This document shows positions 33,200-41,433 of a DNA stretch of 43,481 nucleotides, in pieces. The stretch covers positions 1 through 43,481 of the forward strand of contig JAKPGJ010000002.1 in assembly GCA_029550965.1 (NCBI GenBank), given 5' to 3'. The notes under the pieces were generated by a model, which saw only the letters and a program-made list of their open reading frames with translations, was not told the origin of the DNA and made no database searches. Position numbers and translations under genes: made by a program. Each line of letters starts with the position of its first letter. Position 1 is the first letter of the stretch. Source of the stretch: Bacillota bacterium (GTDB lineage Bacteria > Bacillota > Clostridia > Oscillospirales > CAG-382).

Positions 33200-34357
33200 T
33201 TATCGGTTGTCAATATTTTTAATTGCATTCAGCAGCGCTTCTTTTGTATTTTTTACGTTTCCCTGTATCACCATATCGAGCAGCTTGTTTAAAACTAAGC
33301 CGGTTTCTCTGCCGGTATAGCCGAGATTGACGATATCCGAACCGTTTACGGCAAGCTGGGCGAGCGAATAACATTCGCCGCTTTCATAAACCGCTTTAAC
33401 GCGCGCGTACGCGCCTTTTTCGTCATAGAAAAGCTCGCGGAACAGCGAAATCTCAAGCGCGCCGGAACCGTACCGCGAAAGGAAGTATTTTATCTCGGTA
33501 TCCTTCGTCGGAACCGGTGCGCTCTCCAACAGGGCGGATACTTTTTTAACGGTATGGTTGTCGGCCTTCAACCTGCGCAACGCTGTTTTTGCGTCCGCGG
33601 CCGTAGAAAAAAGCGCGGCAAGGCGGAAATGAGCGTCCGGCAGAACCGACAAATCCTTTTCGGGCAGGAAAACTTCGGGCATAATCAGCTGAAAAACAGG
33701 GAAGAACTCGCGCAGAACCCCGTCAAAACTTTTCCCGCCGAGCATGCGCATCAGTTCGCTGTACACGCGCTCGGCGGCTATTTTTTTCAATCGCTCGGCG
33801 TGTGCGAAGAGGGCGGCTTTGGTGTTCGGCTCGATTTCAAAGCCCAAAACGGAAGCGAAGCGCATGGCGCGCAGAACGCGCAAAGCGTCCTCGGAGAATC
33901 GCTTCGCCGGGTCGCCGACGGCCCTTAACACTTTGTTTTTCAGGTCGGCGACGCCGCCGAACAGATCGACAAGCCCTCTGCTTTTGGAGTACGCGATCGC
34001 GTTGACGGTAAAATCCCGCCTTTTTAAATCCTCCTCGATCGAATCGATAAAATACACCGCGTCCGGGCGGCGGCTGTCCGAGTACGGGCCTTCGGTGCGG
34101 AAGGTGGTGATCTCGTAGGGAACATGATCGACTACCAGCGTGACCGTCCCGTGCTTCAGCCCGGTTTCTATGACGTTTTGGCCCTTGAACACTTCTTTTA
34201 CCTGCGCGGGCAAAGCGTTCGTGGCGATATCGGTGTCGTGAACCTCCATGCCGAGCAAAAGGTCCCGCAGAGACCCTCCGACCACATACGCGTCAAACCC
34301 CGCTTCTTCGAGCGAGTTCAAAACGTATTCGGTTGTTTTGTCAAAGGAAAGATTCAT
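33200..34357 (-). CDS. cca: CCA tRNA nucleotidyltransferase
   Basis: A 385-aa class II nucleotidyltransferase that adds or repairs the 3' CCA of tRNAs. Motif A is VVGGSLRDLLLG with the metal-binding DTDIAT. The nucleotide-template region is RRDFTVNAIAY and the neck motif is EDALRVLRAMRFA. No HD phosphatase motif is evident in the C-terminal half. ATG 34357 has AGGTG upstream; a GTG nine bases earlier overlaps that site. It lies next to a tRNA gene, though both tRNA-Thr genes here encode their CCA. Confidence 0.95.
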   Translation of the reverse strand: MNLSFDKTTEYVLNSLEEAGFDAYVVGGSLRDLLLGMEVHDTDIATNALPAQVKEVFKGQNVIETGLKHGTVTLVVDHVPYEITTFRTEGPYSDSRRPDAVYFIDSIEEDLKRRDFTVNAIAYSKSRGLVDLFGGVADLKNKVLRAVGDPAKRFSEDALRVLRAMRFASVLGFEIEPNTKAALFAHAERLKKIAAERVYSELMRMLGGKSFDGVLREFFPVFQLIMPEVFLPEKDLSVLPDAHFRLAALFSTAADAKTALRRLKADNHTVKKVSALLESAPVPTKDTEIKYFLSRYGSGALEISLFRELFYDEKGAYARVKAVYESGECYSLAQLAVNGSDIVNLGYTGRETGLVLNKLLDMVIQGNVKNTKEALLNAIKNIDNR

Positions 34358-34526
34358 AACGGACACCTGTTTAAAAAGGCCGGAAGCGGGGAAAAGCCGG
34401 CCGCTTCGCCGCCTGTGATTCGGTTAAAATTATTTTATCATAAAAAATTAATTATGCAACATGGTTATTTTCGCCTTCGGTTTCATAGAAATGGTATAAG
34501 GGGAAAAATGAAAACAGGAAAGGTGA

Positions 34527-35795
34527 ATGATTTTGAAGTTCAAGGTTTTGTATTTTTTAATTCTTTGCATTCTTCTTGCAGGCTGTACGAAAGCCAGAGA
34601 GGGAACCGAATCCGACGTCAGCGAAGCGCCGGACTACAGCGACGCTTCCTCACAGCCGACAGCGGGCGAAGGAGAATATATCCGCGGAATCTGGGTTTCT
34701 CAGTTCGACATGAGCCCGGTTTACTGCGAGAACGGCAGGCAGAGAAACAAAGAAAGCTACACCGCGCTGGTCAGGACCATGCTTTCCAATATTAAAAAGG
34801 ACAAGTTCAACACCGTGTTTCTGCAGCTGCGCCCGAACGGGGACAGCATGTACACCTCGCTGATTTACCCGGTTTCCAAGTATGTCAGCGGCGCCTACGG
34901 CAGAGGAATCAGCTACGACGCCGTCGGGATCTTCATCAAGGAAGCGCACGCGCTCGGCATCGCGGTACACGGCTGGATTAACCCTTTGCGGCTGATGACG
35001 CCGGCGGAAATCGAAGCGATCAGCGACAGTTTTCCGATTAAGCAGTGGTACAAAGAAAAGAGCGGGAAAGTCGTTCAGGTAGGGGACAGGCTGTACCTGA
35101 ACCCGGCTTACGAGGAGGCGCGCAACCTGATTATCGACGGCGTAAAGGAAATCATGACGCGCTACGAAATAGACGGCATCCACATGGACGATTACTTTTA
35201 CCCGACGACCGAAACCTTTTTTGACGAAACGGAGTTCAAAGCGAGCGGCATGAAAGACCTCGGCGAGTTCCGGCGGAACAATATCAATCTGTTAGTAAAG
35301 GGGCTGTACGAGGCGGTAAAATCGAAAAATCAAAACGCTTTGTACGGAATCGCGCCCGCGGGCAACATCTATTCGCTCAAAGACACCTATTACGCCGACG
35401 TTTACCGCTGGTGCTCGGAGGGCGGATACATCGACTACATCATGCCGCAGCTGTATTTCGGTTTCTTAAACAAATACTGCCCGTTCGATAAGATTCTGCA
35501 GGAGTGGGTAAACGCGGTCACGAACCCTGAAGTCAGGCTGATTGTCGGGCTTACCGCCGCCAAAGCCGTGCAGGCGTCCTCGGGCGCGATCGACACGTTC
35601 GCCGGCACCGAAGAAGGAAAATACGAGTGGATCAACCATAAAGACATTCTCTACCGCAGCATGGCGCTTGTCAAAAACGAAAAAAAGTGCTCCGGCTACT
35701 GCTTTTTCTCCTACCAGTATTTTTATAATGTGCTCACCGGCGACCCGAATCCCGGTTTTGCGCAGGAACGTCAGAATTTGGAAGGAATATTGTGA
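34527..35795 (+). CDS. GHL10-type (family 10 glycosyl hydrolase-like) lipoprotein
   Basis: A 422-aa lipoprotein: signal peptide with lipobox LLAGC, a short Ser/Glu linker, then a GHL10/DUF187 barrel. Barrel motifs include YIRGIWVSQFDMSPVY, FNTVFLQLRPNGDSMY, VHGWINPLRL, IDGIHMDDYFYP and YIDYIMPQLYFGF, with the paired Asp of the DDYFYP strand. These proteins are thought to act on wall or exopolysaccharide glycans; the substrate is unproven. The AAAGG box is 3 nt from ATG 34527 but 9 nt from an in-frame TTG at 34533, so the TTG may be the true start. The next gene is a paralogue. Confidence 0.9.
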   Translation: MILKFKVLYFLILCILLAGCTKAREGTESDVSEAPDYSDASSQPTAGEGEYIRGIWVSQFDMSPVYCENGRQRNKESYTALVRTMLSNIKKDKFNTVFLQLRPNGDSMYTSLIYPVSKYVSGAYGRGISYDAVGIFIKEAHALGIAVHGWINPLRLMTPAEIEAISDSFPIKQWYKEKSGKVVQVGDRLYLNPAYEEARNLIIDGVKEIMTRYEIDGIHMDDYFYPTTETFFDETEFKASGMKDLGEFRRNNINLLVKGLYEAVKSKNQNALYGIAPAGNIYSLKDTYYADVYRWCSEGGYIDYIMPQLYFGFLNKYCPFDKILQEWVNAVTNPEVRLIVGLTAAKAVQASSGAIDTFAGTEEGKYEWINHKDILYRSMALVKNEKKCSGYCFFSYQYFYNVLTGDPNPGFAQERQNLEGIL

Positions 35796-35824
35796 TTGAC
35801 AACGGTGTTATTCGTTGGTACAAT
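35796..35824 (+). promoter_or_regulatory. Promoter of the second GHL10-type gene
   Basis: TTGACA (35796-35801), a 17-bp spacer and TACAAT (35819-35824), starting right at the stop of the previous gene. Confidence 0.85.
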
Positions 35825-35914
35825 CATAACAGATATTTCCTGATATGCCAAAACTTACCTTATTAAAATGACAATCTTTGAAAAAAACAGAAAGGTATTA
35901 TAATAAGAAGTAAA

Positions 35915-37450
35915 ATGGTAGAGAGAAGATTTAAGTGGCTTGCGGTGTTTTTTGTGCTTTTGCTCGCGGTGATCGCATCCTCCTGCGTAAAGAGCCGAAC
36001 CGTTCCCGATTCTTCCGAATTTATTTATAGCGGTCCGCAAACACAAAGCGGCTTATTATCGGAATCCGCGTCTGAAACGGCTTCTTCGGGTAAAGAAAGC
36101 AGCGAAAGCAGGGAGAACAGTATGGGCAGCGAAATTAGCAAACATCCTGAAACAAGCAAACCGGCAGAGCCGGGTAAGCCTTCCGAAAGCAGCGCGCAAC
36201 CGAATACGAGCGCGCCTTCGGAGTCAAGCAAACCGTCTGAAAGCAGCCGGCCGTCTGAAAGCAGTCAGCCGTCTGAAAACAGCAAACCGCCGGAGAGCGA
36301 ACCGGAACCCCAGCCCGCTTTGCCGGAGTATCTGAAAGGCATATGGGTTTCGCAGTATGATATGAGCTCGGTTTATTTGAACGGCAGCGCGCAGAGAAGC
36401 AAAAGCTCCTATACCGCGATGGTTGAAAAAATCGTCGCCAATATCAAACAGGACGGGTTCAACACCATATTCCTGCAGATGCGTCCGTTCGGCGACAGCT
36501 TTTACAATTCCGAGTACTATCCGCTCTCCCGTTTTGTGGCGGGAAGCTACGGCGGAAGCATCGGCTACGATCCGATAGAGATTTTTATTGAAAAAGCGCG
36601 GGCGCAGGGGTTGACGGTTCACGCGTGGATTAACCCGATGCGTTTGATGCTGACCGGCGAGATGGCGGCCGTTCCCGACCGTTATTTGATCAAGCAGTGG
36701 TATAAGGCGGGCGGCGACAGGGTGGTCGAGGTGGACGGCAGGCTGTACCTGAACCCGGCATATCCCGAAGCGCGCCAGCTGATCGCGGACGGCGCCGCCG
36801 AGATACTGAAAAAATATAATGTGGCCGGCATACATATCGACGACTACTTCTATCCGACAAAAGACGCTTCTTTTGACAAAATCTCTTTTGCAAAGAGCGG
36901 GTATGCTTCGCTTCAGGCGTTCAGAGAAAACAACATCAACCAGATGGTCAGCTTGTTGTACCAGACGGTGCACAAGACCAAAAAGGACGCGGTTTTCGGC
37001 GTTTCTCCGGCGGGCAACCTTGACAGTCTGCGCTCGACCTACTTTATTGACGTACAGAAGTGGTGCTCGGAAGACGGGTATATTGATTACATCATCCCGC
37101 AGCTGTATTACGGCTTTCTGCACGGCGTCTGCCCGTTCGATAAAATGGTGGACAAATGGGAAGCGATTATTACCAACCCGAAGGTGAAATACTACGTCGG
37201 CTTGAGCGGCGGAAACGCTTATAACGCTTACAGCGGCGGCATCAGCGTCTGGGCGGTGACCGAAGCCGGAAAGTACGAGTGGATTAACCATAAGGACGTC
37301 TTAAAACGCTCGTTTGAGTATATTTTCAACAAAGACAGCGTCGACGGCTATTGCTTTTTCTGCTATCAGTACCTATACAGCCCGACGACCGGCAGTCCGA
37401 CGCCCGCGCTTGCAGCGGAGTACGCAAACTTTATTGATTTGATACGCTAA
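35915..37450 (+). CDS. GHL10-type lipoprotein with Ser/Pro/Glu-rich repeat linker
   Basis: A 511-aa paralogue of the preceding gene. It has a signal peptide ending VIASSC (lipobox), then a 90-residue low-complexity linker with near-repeats of SKPSES/SRPSES/SQPSEN (about residues 60-135). The GHL10 barrel follows: GIWVSQYDMSSVY, FNTIFLQMRPFGDSFY, VHAWINPMRL, VAGIHIDDYFYPT, YIDYIIPQLYYGF. The linker probably spans the wall so the catalytic part reaches outward. The ribosome site is weak. It is separately promoted from its neighbour and ends in a hairpin at 37458. Confidence 0.9.
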   Translation: MVERRFKWLAVFFVLLLAVIASSCVKSRTVPDSSEFIYSGPQTQSGLLSESASETASSGKESSESRENSMGSEISKHPETSKPAEPGKPSESSAQPNTSAPSESSKPSESSRPSESSQPSENSKPPESEPEPQPALPEYLKGIWVSQYDMSSVYLNGSAQRSKSSYTAMVEKIVANIKQDGFNTIFLQMRPFGDSFYNSEYYPLSRFVAGSYGGSIGYDPIEIFIEKARAQGLTVHAWINPMRLMLTGEMAAVPDRYLIKQWYKAGGDRVVEVDGRLYLNPAYPEARQLIADGAAEILKKYNVAGIHIDDYFYPTKDASFDKISFAKSGYASLQAFRENNINQMVSLLYQTVHKTKKDAVFGVSPAGNLDSLRSTYFIDVQKWCSEDGYIDYIIPQLYYGFLHGVCPFDKMVDKWEAIITNPKVKYYVGLSGGNAYNAYSGGISVWAVTEAGKYEWINHKDVLKRSFEYIFNKDSVDGYCFFCYQYLYSPTTGSPTPALAAEYANFIDLIR

Positions 37451-37457
37451 AAAAAAC

Positions 37458-37490
37458 GAGGAAGCCCGAAAATGCGGGCTCCTCTTTTTA
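37458..37490. terminator. Terminator between convergent genes
   Basis: GAGGaAGCCCG-AAAAT-GCGGGCTCCTCTTTTT, stem with one bulge and T-run. Confidence 0.9.
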
Positions 37491-37508
37491 TATATAATAT
37501 GAAAGATT

Positions 37509-38069
37509 TTACAACAGCAGCGGCTGAAGCTGCTTTCCCTGCACGGCGAGTTCGAGCGTATCCTGGATCAGGTCAAAGTCGCAGATTAACGAGGTGGGTT
37601 TATCGTAGGCGTTATCCTGACCGAACGGCGTGAAATAGATATACTTCTTTTCAAGCGTCATCGCGATGTTGAACAGGTTGGCGCTTAATCCGTCGTTGGT
37701 CGCGAGCGCGATAATCACGGGCCTGCGGTTTCTTAACTGCGCTTTTACGCACATGGTGACCGTGCTGTCGGTGATGCCGTTTGCGATTTTGGCCAGGGTG
37801 TTTCCCGTACAGGGCGCAACGATGACTGCGTCGAAGTTGCCTCTGGTAATCACTTCCTCGGCTTCTTTAATGGTCGTGATGGGTTCTTTTTTGCAAATCC
37901 TTTTCACGTTTGTATACAGCTCCATGGCGGTGCCGAACCGCGTGTCGGTGGTCGCGGTAATTTCCGAGAAAACCGGCGTAATATCGTGTTTTTCCGCCAT
38001 ATGTTCGAGTACATCCAGCGCCTTCCCGTGCGTGCAGAACGACCCACAGAAGGCGTATGCCAGCTTCAT
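37509..38069 (-). CDS. dpaB: Dipicolinate synthase subunit B
   Basis: A 186-aa flavoprotein-fold subunit (SpoVFB). It starts MKLAYAFCGSFCTHGKAL and contains the flavodoxin-like FDAVIVAPCTGNTLAKIANG and VIIALATNDGLSAN. With DpaA it converts dihydrodipicolinate to dipicolinic acid in the mother cell, for uptake by the forespore. Its start lies 2 bp beyond the dpaA stop, so the two are co-translated. This is direct evidence of an endospore former. Confidence 0.95.
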   Translation of the reverse strand: MKLAYAFCGSFCTHGKALDVLEHMAEKHDITPVFSEITATTDTRFGTAMELYTNVKRICKKEPITTIKEAEEVITRGNFDAVIVAPCTGNTLAKIANGITDSTVTMCVKAQLRNRRPVIIALATNDGLSANLFNIAMTLEKKYIYFTPFGQDNAYDKPTSLICDFDLIQDTLELAVQGKQLQPLLL

Positions 38070-38071
38070 TC

Positions 38072-38929
38072 CTATAAAACTCCTTCCTGCTTGAGTATGT
38101 TGCAGACAGTCTTGTAAATGATTTTGCCCGCAGTTATCGGAGCTACTTTCCCGGGCAGTGAAAGCGCCCAGTTTACGTTTAAACCGAGTCTTTTTGCCGC
38201 CTCAAAATCAACTCCGCCGGGTCTTGAGGCGAGATCAATAATGAGGGTATGTTTATCGATGTGCTTGAGCATTGGTTCGTTCAGAATCAATGCCGGTACA
38301 GTATTGAAGATGACGTCGGCGTTGGAAACAGCATTGCTTAAACAGCGGAAGGAAACGGCATTATAGGAATATGACTCGCAAAGCGCAAGATCACTCTCCT
38401 TCCTTGCCACGACTGTAACATGGCTGCCCAGCCCCTTCAACCTTTCCGCAAGCGCTTTTCCACAGCGGCCGAAGCCGAGAATTACCGCCCTTGCGCCATG
38501 CAATGTGATCGGCAGTTCATCAAGAGCAATCGCGATCGCGCCTTCAGCGGTCGGAATAGCGTTTAGAATCTGAAGTTCCTCTCGCGCGTAGTAGTCGAAC
38601 GTGTTCGGCCGGTCCGAAGCATACATGCCGGCGCAGACAATCTGATCTGCGGTGATAGAACGCATCAGGTCGTCCAGCAGGACTTTACCGTTATGGAACG
38701 GCGTGTTCAGATGCGCGTTGTCTGTCGTACACGGAAGTGGAAGAATGATTGCGGTTGAGCCGTACGCGGCATCTGCTGCAGTCATGCATTTCGTAACGGG
38801 CGGAAATTCACCGGTATAAAGATCAAAGCCGAAAACCGCCGTTTCAATGTCGTTTTCGGCAAACAGTTTGGCAACGACAAGCTGCCTTAAATCTCCTCCA
38901 ATCACTGCAATTTTGACACTGTTTGACAC
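38072..38929 (-). CDS. dpaA: Dipicolinate synthase subunit A
   Basis: A 285-aa SpoVFA protein with two Rossmann-like segments: VKIAVIGGDLRQLVVAKLF at the N-terminus and the dinucleotide-binding GARAVILGFGRCGKALAERL (about residues 143-165). The conserved IIDLASRPGGVDFEAAKRLG and ALSLPGKVAPITAG near the end are family hallmarks. It starts with GTG at 38929 behind AAGGGG. First of the dpaA-dpaB pair, expected to be under mother-cell sigma-K control, though I could not identify that promoter with confidence. Confidence 0.95.
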   Translation of the reverse strand: MSNSVKIAVIGGDLRQLVVAKLFAENDIETAVFGFDLYTGEFPPVTKCMTAADAAYGSTAIILPLPCTTDNAHLNTPFHNGKVLLDDLMRSITADQIVCAGMYASDRPNTFDYYAREELQILNAIPTAEGAIAIALDELPITLHGARAVILGFGRCGKALAERLKGLGSHVTVVARKESDLALCESYSYNAVSFRCLSNAVSNADVIFNTVPALILNEPMLKHIDKHTLIIDLASRPGGVDFEAAKRLGLNVNWALSLPGKVAPITAGKIIYKTVCNILKQEGVL

Positions 38930-39035
38930 AAAATCCCCTTTTCTCCGGCAACAAAAACAACCGGTAAATATTTTCTCTGTATTTTCAGTATATTAGGGAA
39001 ACTGACATTATGTAACCCAAAAAGACAATACGGAC

Positions 39036-39068
39036 AAAAAAATATACGGGCGCACGCCGCGCGCCCGT
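39036..39068 (-). terminator. Terminator of the SPOCS-LysM gene
   Basis: ACGGGCGC/GCGCCCGT stem, followed on the minus strand by TATATTTTTTTG, 19 bp after the stop. Confidence 0.85.
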
Positions 39069-39086
39069 AAAAATTGCGTTTTCCGC

Positions 39087-40562
39087 TTATTTTTTAATCA
39101 TAATCATTTTCGTGCCGCTTTTGACCTGCTCATACTCGTCAAAAGCGTTGGGGTTGGCGTTTTTGATTACGCTCGGATTCGCATAATACCGCTTTGCGAT
39201 GCTCCAGAGGTTGTCGCTTGCGTTCGGGAAGTAGTAGATCACCGCGTAGGAATCTTTCTCTTTGGGCAGTGGTTCCTGACTGATCACCGAGGTGACAATG
39301 GTCTGCAGCTCCTCGCTGTAGGTTTTGATTTTGGCGTTGAGGATGATTCGAATCGCGATGCTTCCGTCCGACATCATGGTCAGCGAGTAGTCGAACGGAT
39401 AGAGTTCGGCGTCCACCGACGTGACGTTTTCGGAAAGCTCGATCGGAATAAACTCCATAAACTCGCCGGTGGAATCATAGCTCTCCAGCGAATCCGCGGT
39501 GTGGCCGAGCATGGTTACCGTGTAGTTTCCGCTTAAGTTGACGCCGCCGTTCGCGATTTCCGCCTTTAAGTCGTTGATGATGATGTCAATGTCAAACGGC
39601 GTATTGACAAACGGTTTTTCCGGCGTGATGACCGTGTCGATCGAGAAGGTGCGGTCGGTTTCGTTGTTCTGCGCGGGCAGCGCAATCGTCGCGCTCTCGG
39701 TCTTGTTGACGCAGTCCGACGAGAACAGGTCGGTCGCAACGGTTTCGGTAACCTTTTCGGTCATTTCGGCTTTGGCTCTGGCGGTAAAGGTGGCTTTGAT
39801 AATCCTGTTTTCGCCGTAAGCGTCCAGTTCGCTGGTGACCCTCGCGTTGGTTACCGACAGCGAAACCGCGATTCTGCCGGCGTCGTCGACCGCAAGGTTG
39901 CTCAACGTCATGCTTACCGGCACAACTTTGGTCGTGGCGACCAGCTGGTTGTCGCCGCCTTCTTCTTCGTACAAAAGTTTTACCGTAGCGTTGGTTTTCA
40001 CGATGGCGTCGCTGCCCGAAACGGTAACCTGCGGCGGCTGGAGCTGAACGCTGCCGAACACAATGTCGCCGATGGATTTTTCGCTCTGAAGCAAAGGCAG
40101 TTCCTCTTCAAAGGCGAACTCCTCGACGCAGGGCGGCAGCTTCTTCTCGTAGGAAATATCCACGGTGCGATAGAAGGTGTTGTCCCCGCTTCTTGTGTCG
40201 ACCGTCTTAACGGCGGTATTCGCGAACACGTCCAAATCAAGCTGGAGCCTTGACTTGATGATGAATTTCCGCGGGCTTAGCATCTTGCAGGAGATATGCG
40301 TGCAGCGCGCTTTTGCCTGCGCGACCGGGTCCGTGCAGCCCTGCATCGGCACTTCAAAGCTGTGGCTGAAATCCTTGACAAACTCCGCGCTCTTTATTTT
40401 GCTTTTATAATCGGTTTCGTACAGGATTCTGCAGACAGCTTTTCCTGATACGACGCACCTGTCTCCGCTGAACTCGCTGTTTTCGATCACGGGCGAGCAG
40501 TCAACTCGAATAAGCCTTGCGATATCCGGGCAGTAATCCGGAAGAGATTCTTCCAGCTCCAA
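39087..40562 (-). CDS. SPOCS (DUF3794)-LysM spore-envelope protein
   Basis: About 490 aa with repeated DUF3794/SPOCS beta-rich domains (LPDYCPDIARLIRVDC near the start, a second unit near FVNTPFDIDIIINDLKAEI). A C-terminal LysM domain follows (SDNLWSIAKRYYANPSVIKN, last 50 residues). Such proteins occur in sporulating Clostridia and are linked to coat or exosporium assembly. The first available start in frame is TTG 40562, with no usable ribosome site and inside the conserved domain. Coding-like sequence continues upstream to about 40634 (IKTSVREIHVPKRLIHTTID). A ribosome site and ATG lie at 40639 but one base out of frame, so a base may be missing there. Confidence 0.9.
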   Translation of the reverse strand: MELEESLPDYCPDIARLIRVDCSPVIENSEFSGDRCVVSGKAVCRILYETDYKSKIKSAEFVKDFSHSFEVPMQGCTDPVAQAKARCTHISCKMLSPRKFIIKSRLQLDLDVFANTAVKTVDTRSGDNTFYRTVDISYEKKLPPCVEEFAFEEELPLLQSEKSIGDIVFGSVQLQPPQVTVSGSDAIVKTNATVKLLYEEEGGDNQLVATTKVVPVSMTLSNLAVDDAGRIAVSLSVTNARVTSELDAYGENRIIKATFTARAKAEMTEKVTETVATDLFSSDCVNKTESATIALPAQNNETDRTFSIDTVITPEKPFVNTPFDIDIIINDLKAEIANGGVNLSGNYTVTMLGHTADSLESYDSTGEFMEFIPIELSENVTSVDAELYPFDYSLTMMSDGSIAIRIILNAKIKTYSEELQTIVTSVISQEPLPKEKDSYAVIYYFPNASDNLWSIAKRYYANPSVIKNANPNAFDEYEQVKSGTKMIMIKK

Positions 40563-40770
40563 ATCCTTGTCGATGGTCGTATGAATAAGTCTCTTTGGAA
40601 CGTGAATTTCTCTGACTGACGTTTTTATGGCAATCGCATCCTTTCGCTTTTTTGTTCCATTTATATGTGACGATTTTCAATATTATGAATAAACTATAGT
40701 GAAAGGCTGCGGCGATATTTATATTTTTTATTTGTTTTTGCGCGTTTGACTGTCGGAGAAAGGAATCCTT

Positions 40771-40920
40771 ATGATGAGATGCATGGGAAAAACAATCGGA
40801 TTGGCTGCTCTCACCTTCGGCGGAGGGGTTTTATTGTGCGCCCTGCTGCCGTCGGGGATACTCGTGTGCATAGAAGCGGCGGTTATTATTGCGGCAGGCA
40901 TTCTTCTTTTTAAGAACTAA
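40771..40920 (+). CDS. Small hydrophobic protein (49 aa)
   Basis: An ORF of 49 codons with AAAGGA 8 nt ahead of ATG 40771. The translation MMRCMGKTIGLAALTFGGGV is followed by two hydrophobic segments separated by PSG (LLCALLPSGILVCIEAAVII), ending KN. It could be one hairpin-like membrane insertion. It lies on the same strand as, and 98 bp upstream of, the SpoVM-like ORF, and may be co-transcribed. I recognise no family. 40640-40770 holds no other gene. Confidence 0.55.
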   Translation: MMRCMGKTIGLAALTFGGGVLLCALLPSGILVCIEAAVIIAAGILLFKN

Positions 40921-41018
40921 AGCTGAAGTACATCTGTCCGGCGTCAGATGGTTCGCTTGCATGGAACATATTCGATTGCATATCCATAAAAAAACTCGCC
41001 GGAGAAGAGGGACATATC

Positions 41019-41099
41019 ATGAAAATCTATGTCATCAGACCGCCGAGGTTTCTTAGGCCGATACTGGCGGCCTTATTCTGCAGAAAGCGCAGCCGTTGA
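41019..41099 (+). CDS. spoVM: SpoVM-like 26-aa sporulation peptide
   Basis: A 26-codon ORF with GAGGG 7 nt before ATG. Its translation MKIYVIRPPRFLRPILAALF then CRKRSR has the same length as Bacillus subtilis SpoVM and agrees with it (as I remember it) at M1, K2, Y4, I6, P9, F11, L12, I15 and A18, including Pro9, which is needed for curvature sensing. SpoVM is an amphipathic helix that marks the forespore surface and recruits the SpoIVA coat base. The basic tail is longer than in Bacillus. Position next to a SPOCS gene and dpaAB supports the call. A strong terminator follows at 41126. Confidence 0.75.
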   Translation: MKIYVIRPPRFLRPILAALFCRKRSR

Positions 41100-41125
41100 A
41101 CATGAATATGGCTGCGGAGCAATCG

Positions 41126-41155
41126 GCGCAGCAAAGGTTTTTTGCTGCGCTTTGT
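41126..41155 (+). terminator. Terminator after the SpoVM-like ORF
   Basis: GCGCAGCAAA-GGTTT-TTTGCTGCGC with TTTGTT after it. Confidence 0.8.
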
Positions 41156-41208
41156 TGCTGTCGTAAAAAAATCATAAAAACAAAGAATATTTTTAGGAAA
41201 TTTGCATG

Positions 41209-41237
41209 TTGACAAACGGCGCGTAATGCTTTATCAT
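41209..41237 (+). promoter_or_regulatory. Promoter of folT
   Basis: TTGACA (41209-41214), a 17-bp spacer and TATCAT (41232-41237). It directly precedes the riboswitch. Confidence 0.85.
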
Positions 41238-41242
41238 ATTGC

Positions 41243-41347
41243 CATGCAGAGTAAAGGTCTGTGCGTTAAGTGTTGTCCGGACGGGGAGTTGCCGGCAAAC
41301 GAAAAACCAAAAAAGGTTTGCGGTACAGATCTTGCATCCCGCTGCAG
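41243..41347 (+). promoter_or_regulatory. THF (tetrahydrofolate) riboswitch
   Basis: The stretch carries the conserved THF riboswitch pieces in order: GCAGAGTA at the 5' strand, TGCGTTAAGTG, CGGGGAGTTG, and CTTGCATCCCGCTGC at the 3' strand, closing on GCAG/CTGC. THF riboswitches sense reduced folates, usually upstream of folT or folate genes, and here folT and folC follow. Control is probably at translation of folT or through a downstream terminator; no obvious T-run follows the aptamer. Confidence 0.88.
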
Positions 41348-41433
41348 CAATATGTACGTAAGCGTCAATTGACGCCTTTCTTGCTATTTTGCTGTAAGTG
41401 GCGAAATAAGAAGAGAGGTGTGTTTTTTTATTT

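Noticed and set aside
36224..37291. Minus-strand ORF of 355 codons
   Set aside because: It is antisense to the GHL10 barrel and Ser-rich repeat; its Arg-rich low-complexity end comes from the repeat.
38930..39035. Sigma-K promoter for dpaA
   Set aside because: A mother-cell promoter is expected here, but no sequence fits the AC/CATANNNTA pattern well enough to annotate.
41223..41433. T-box or other tRNA-sensing leader before folT
   Set aside because: No T-box core sequence; the conserved pieces match the THF riboswitch instead.
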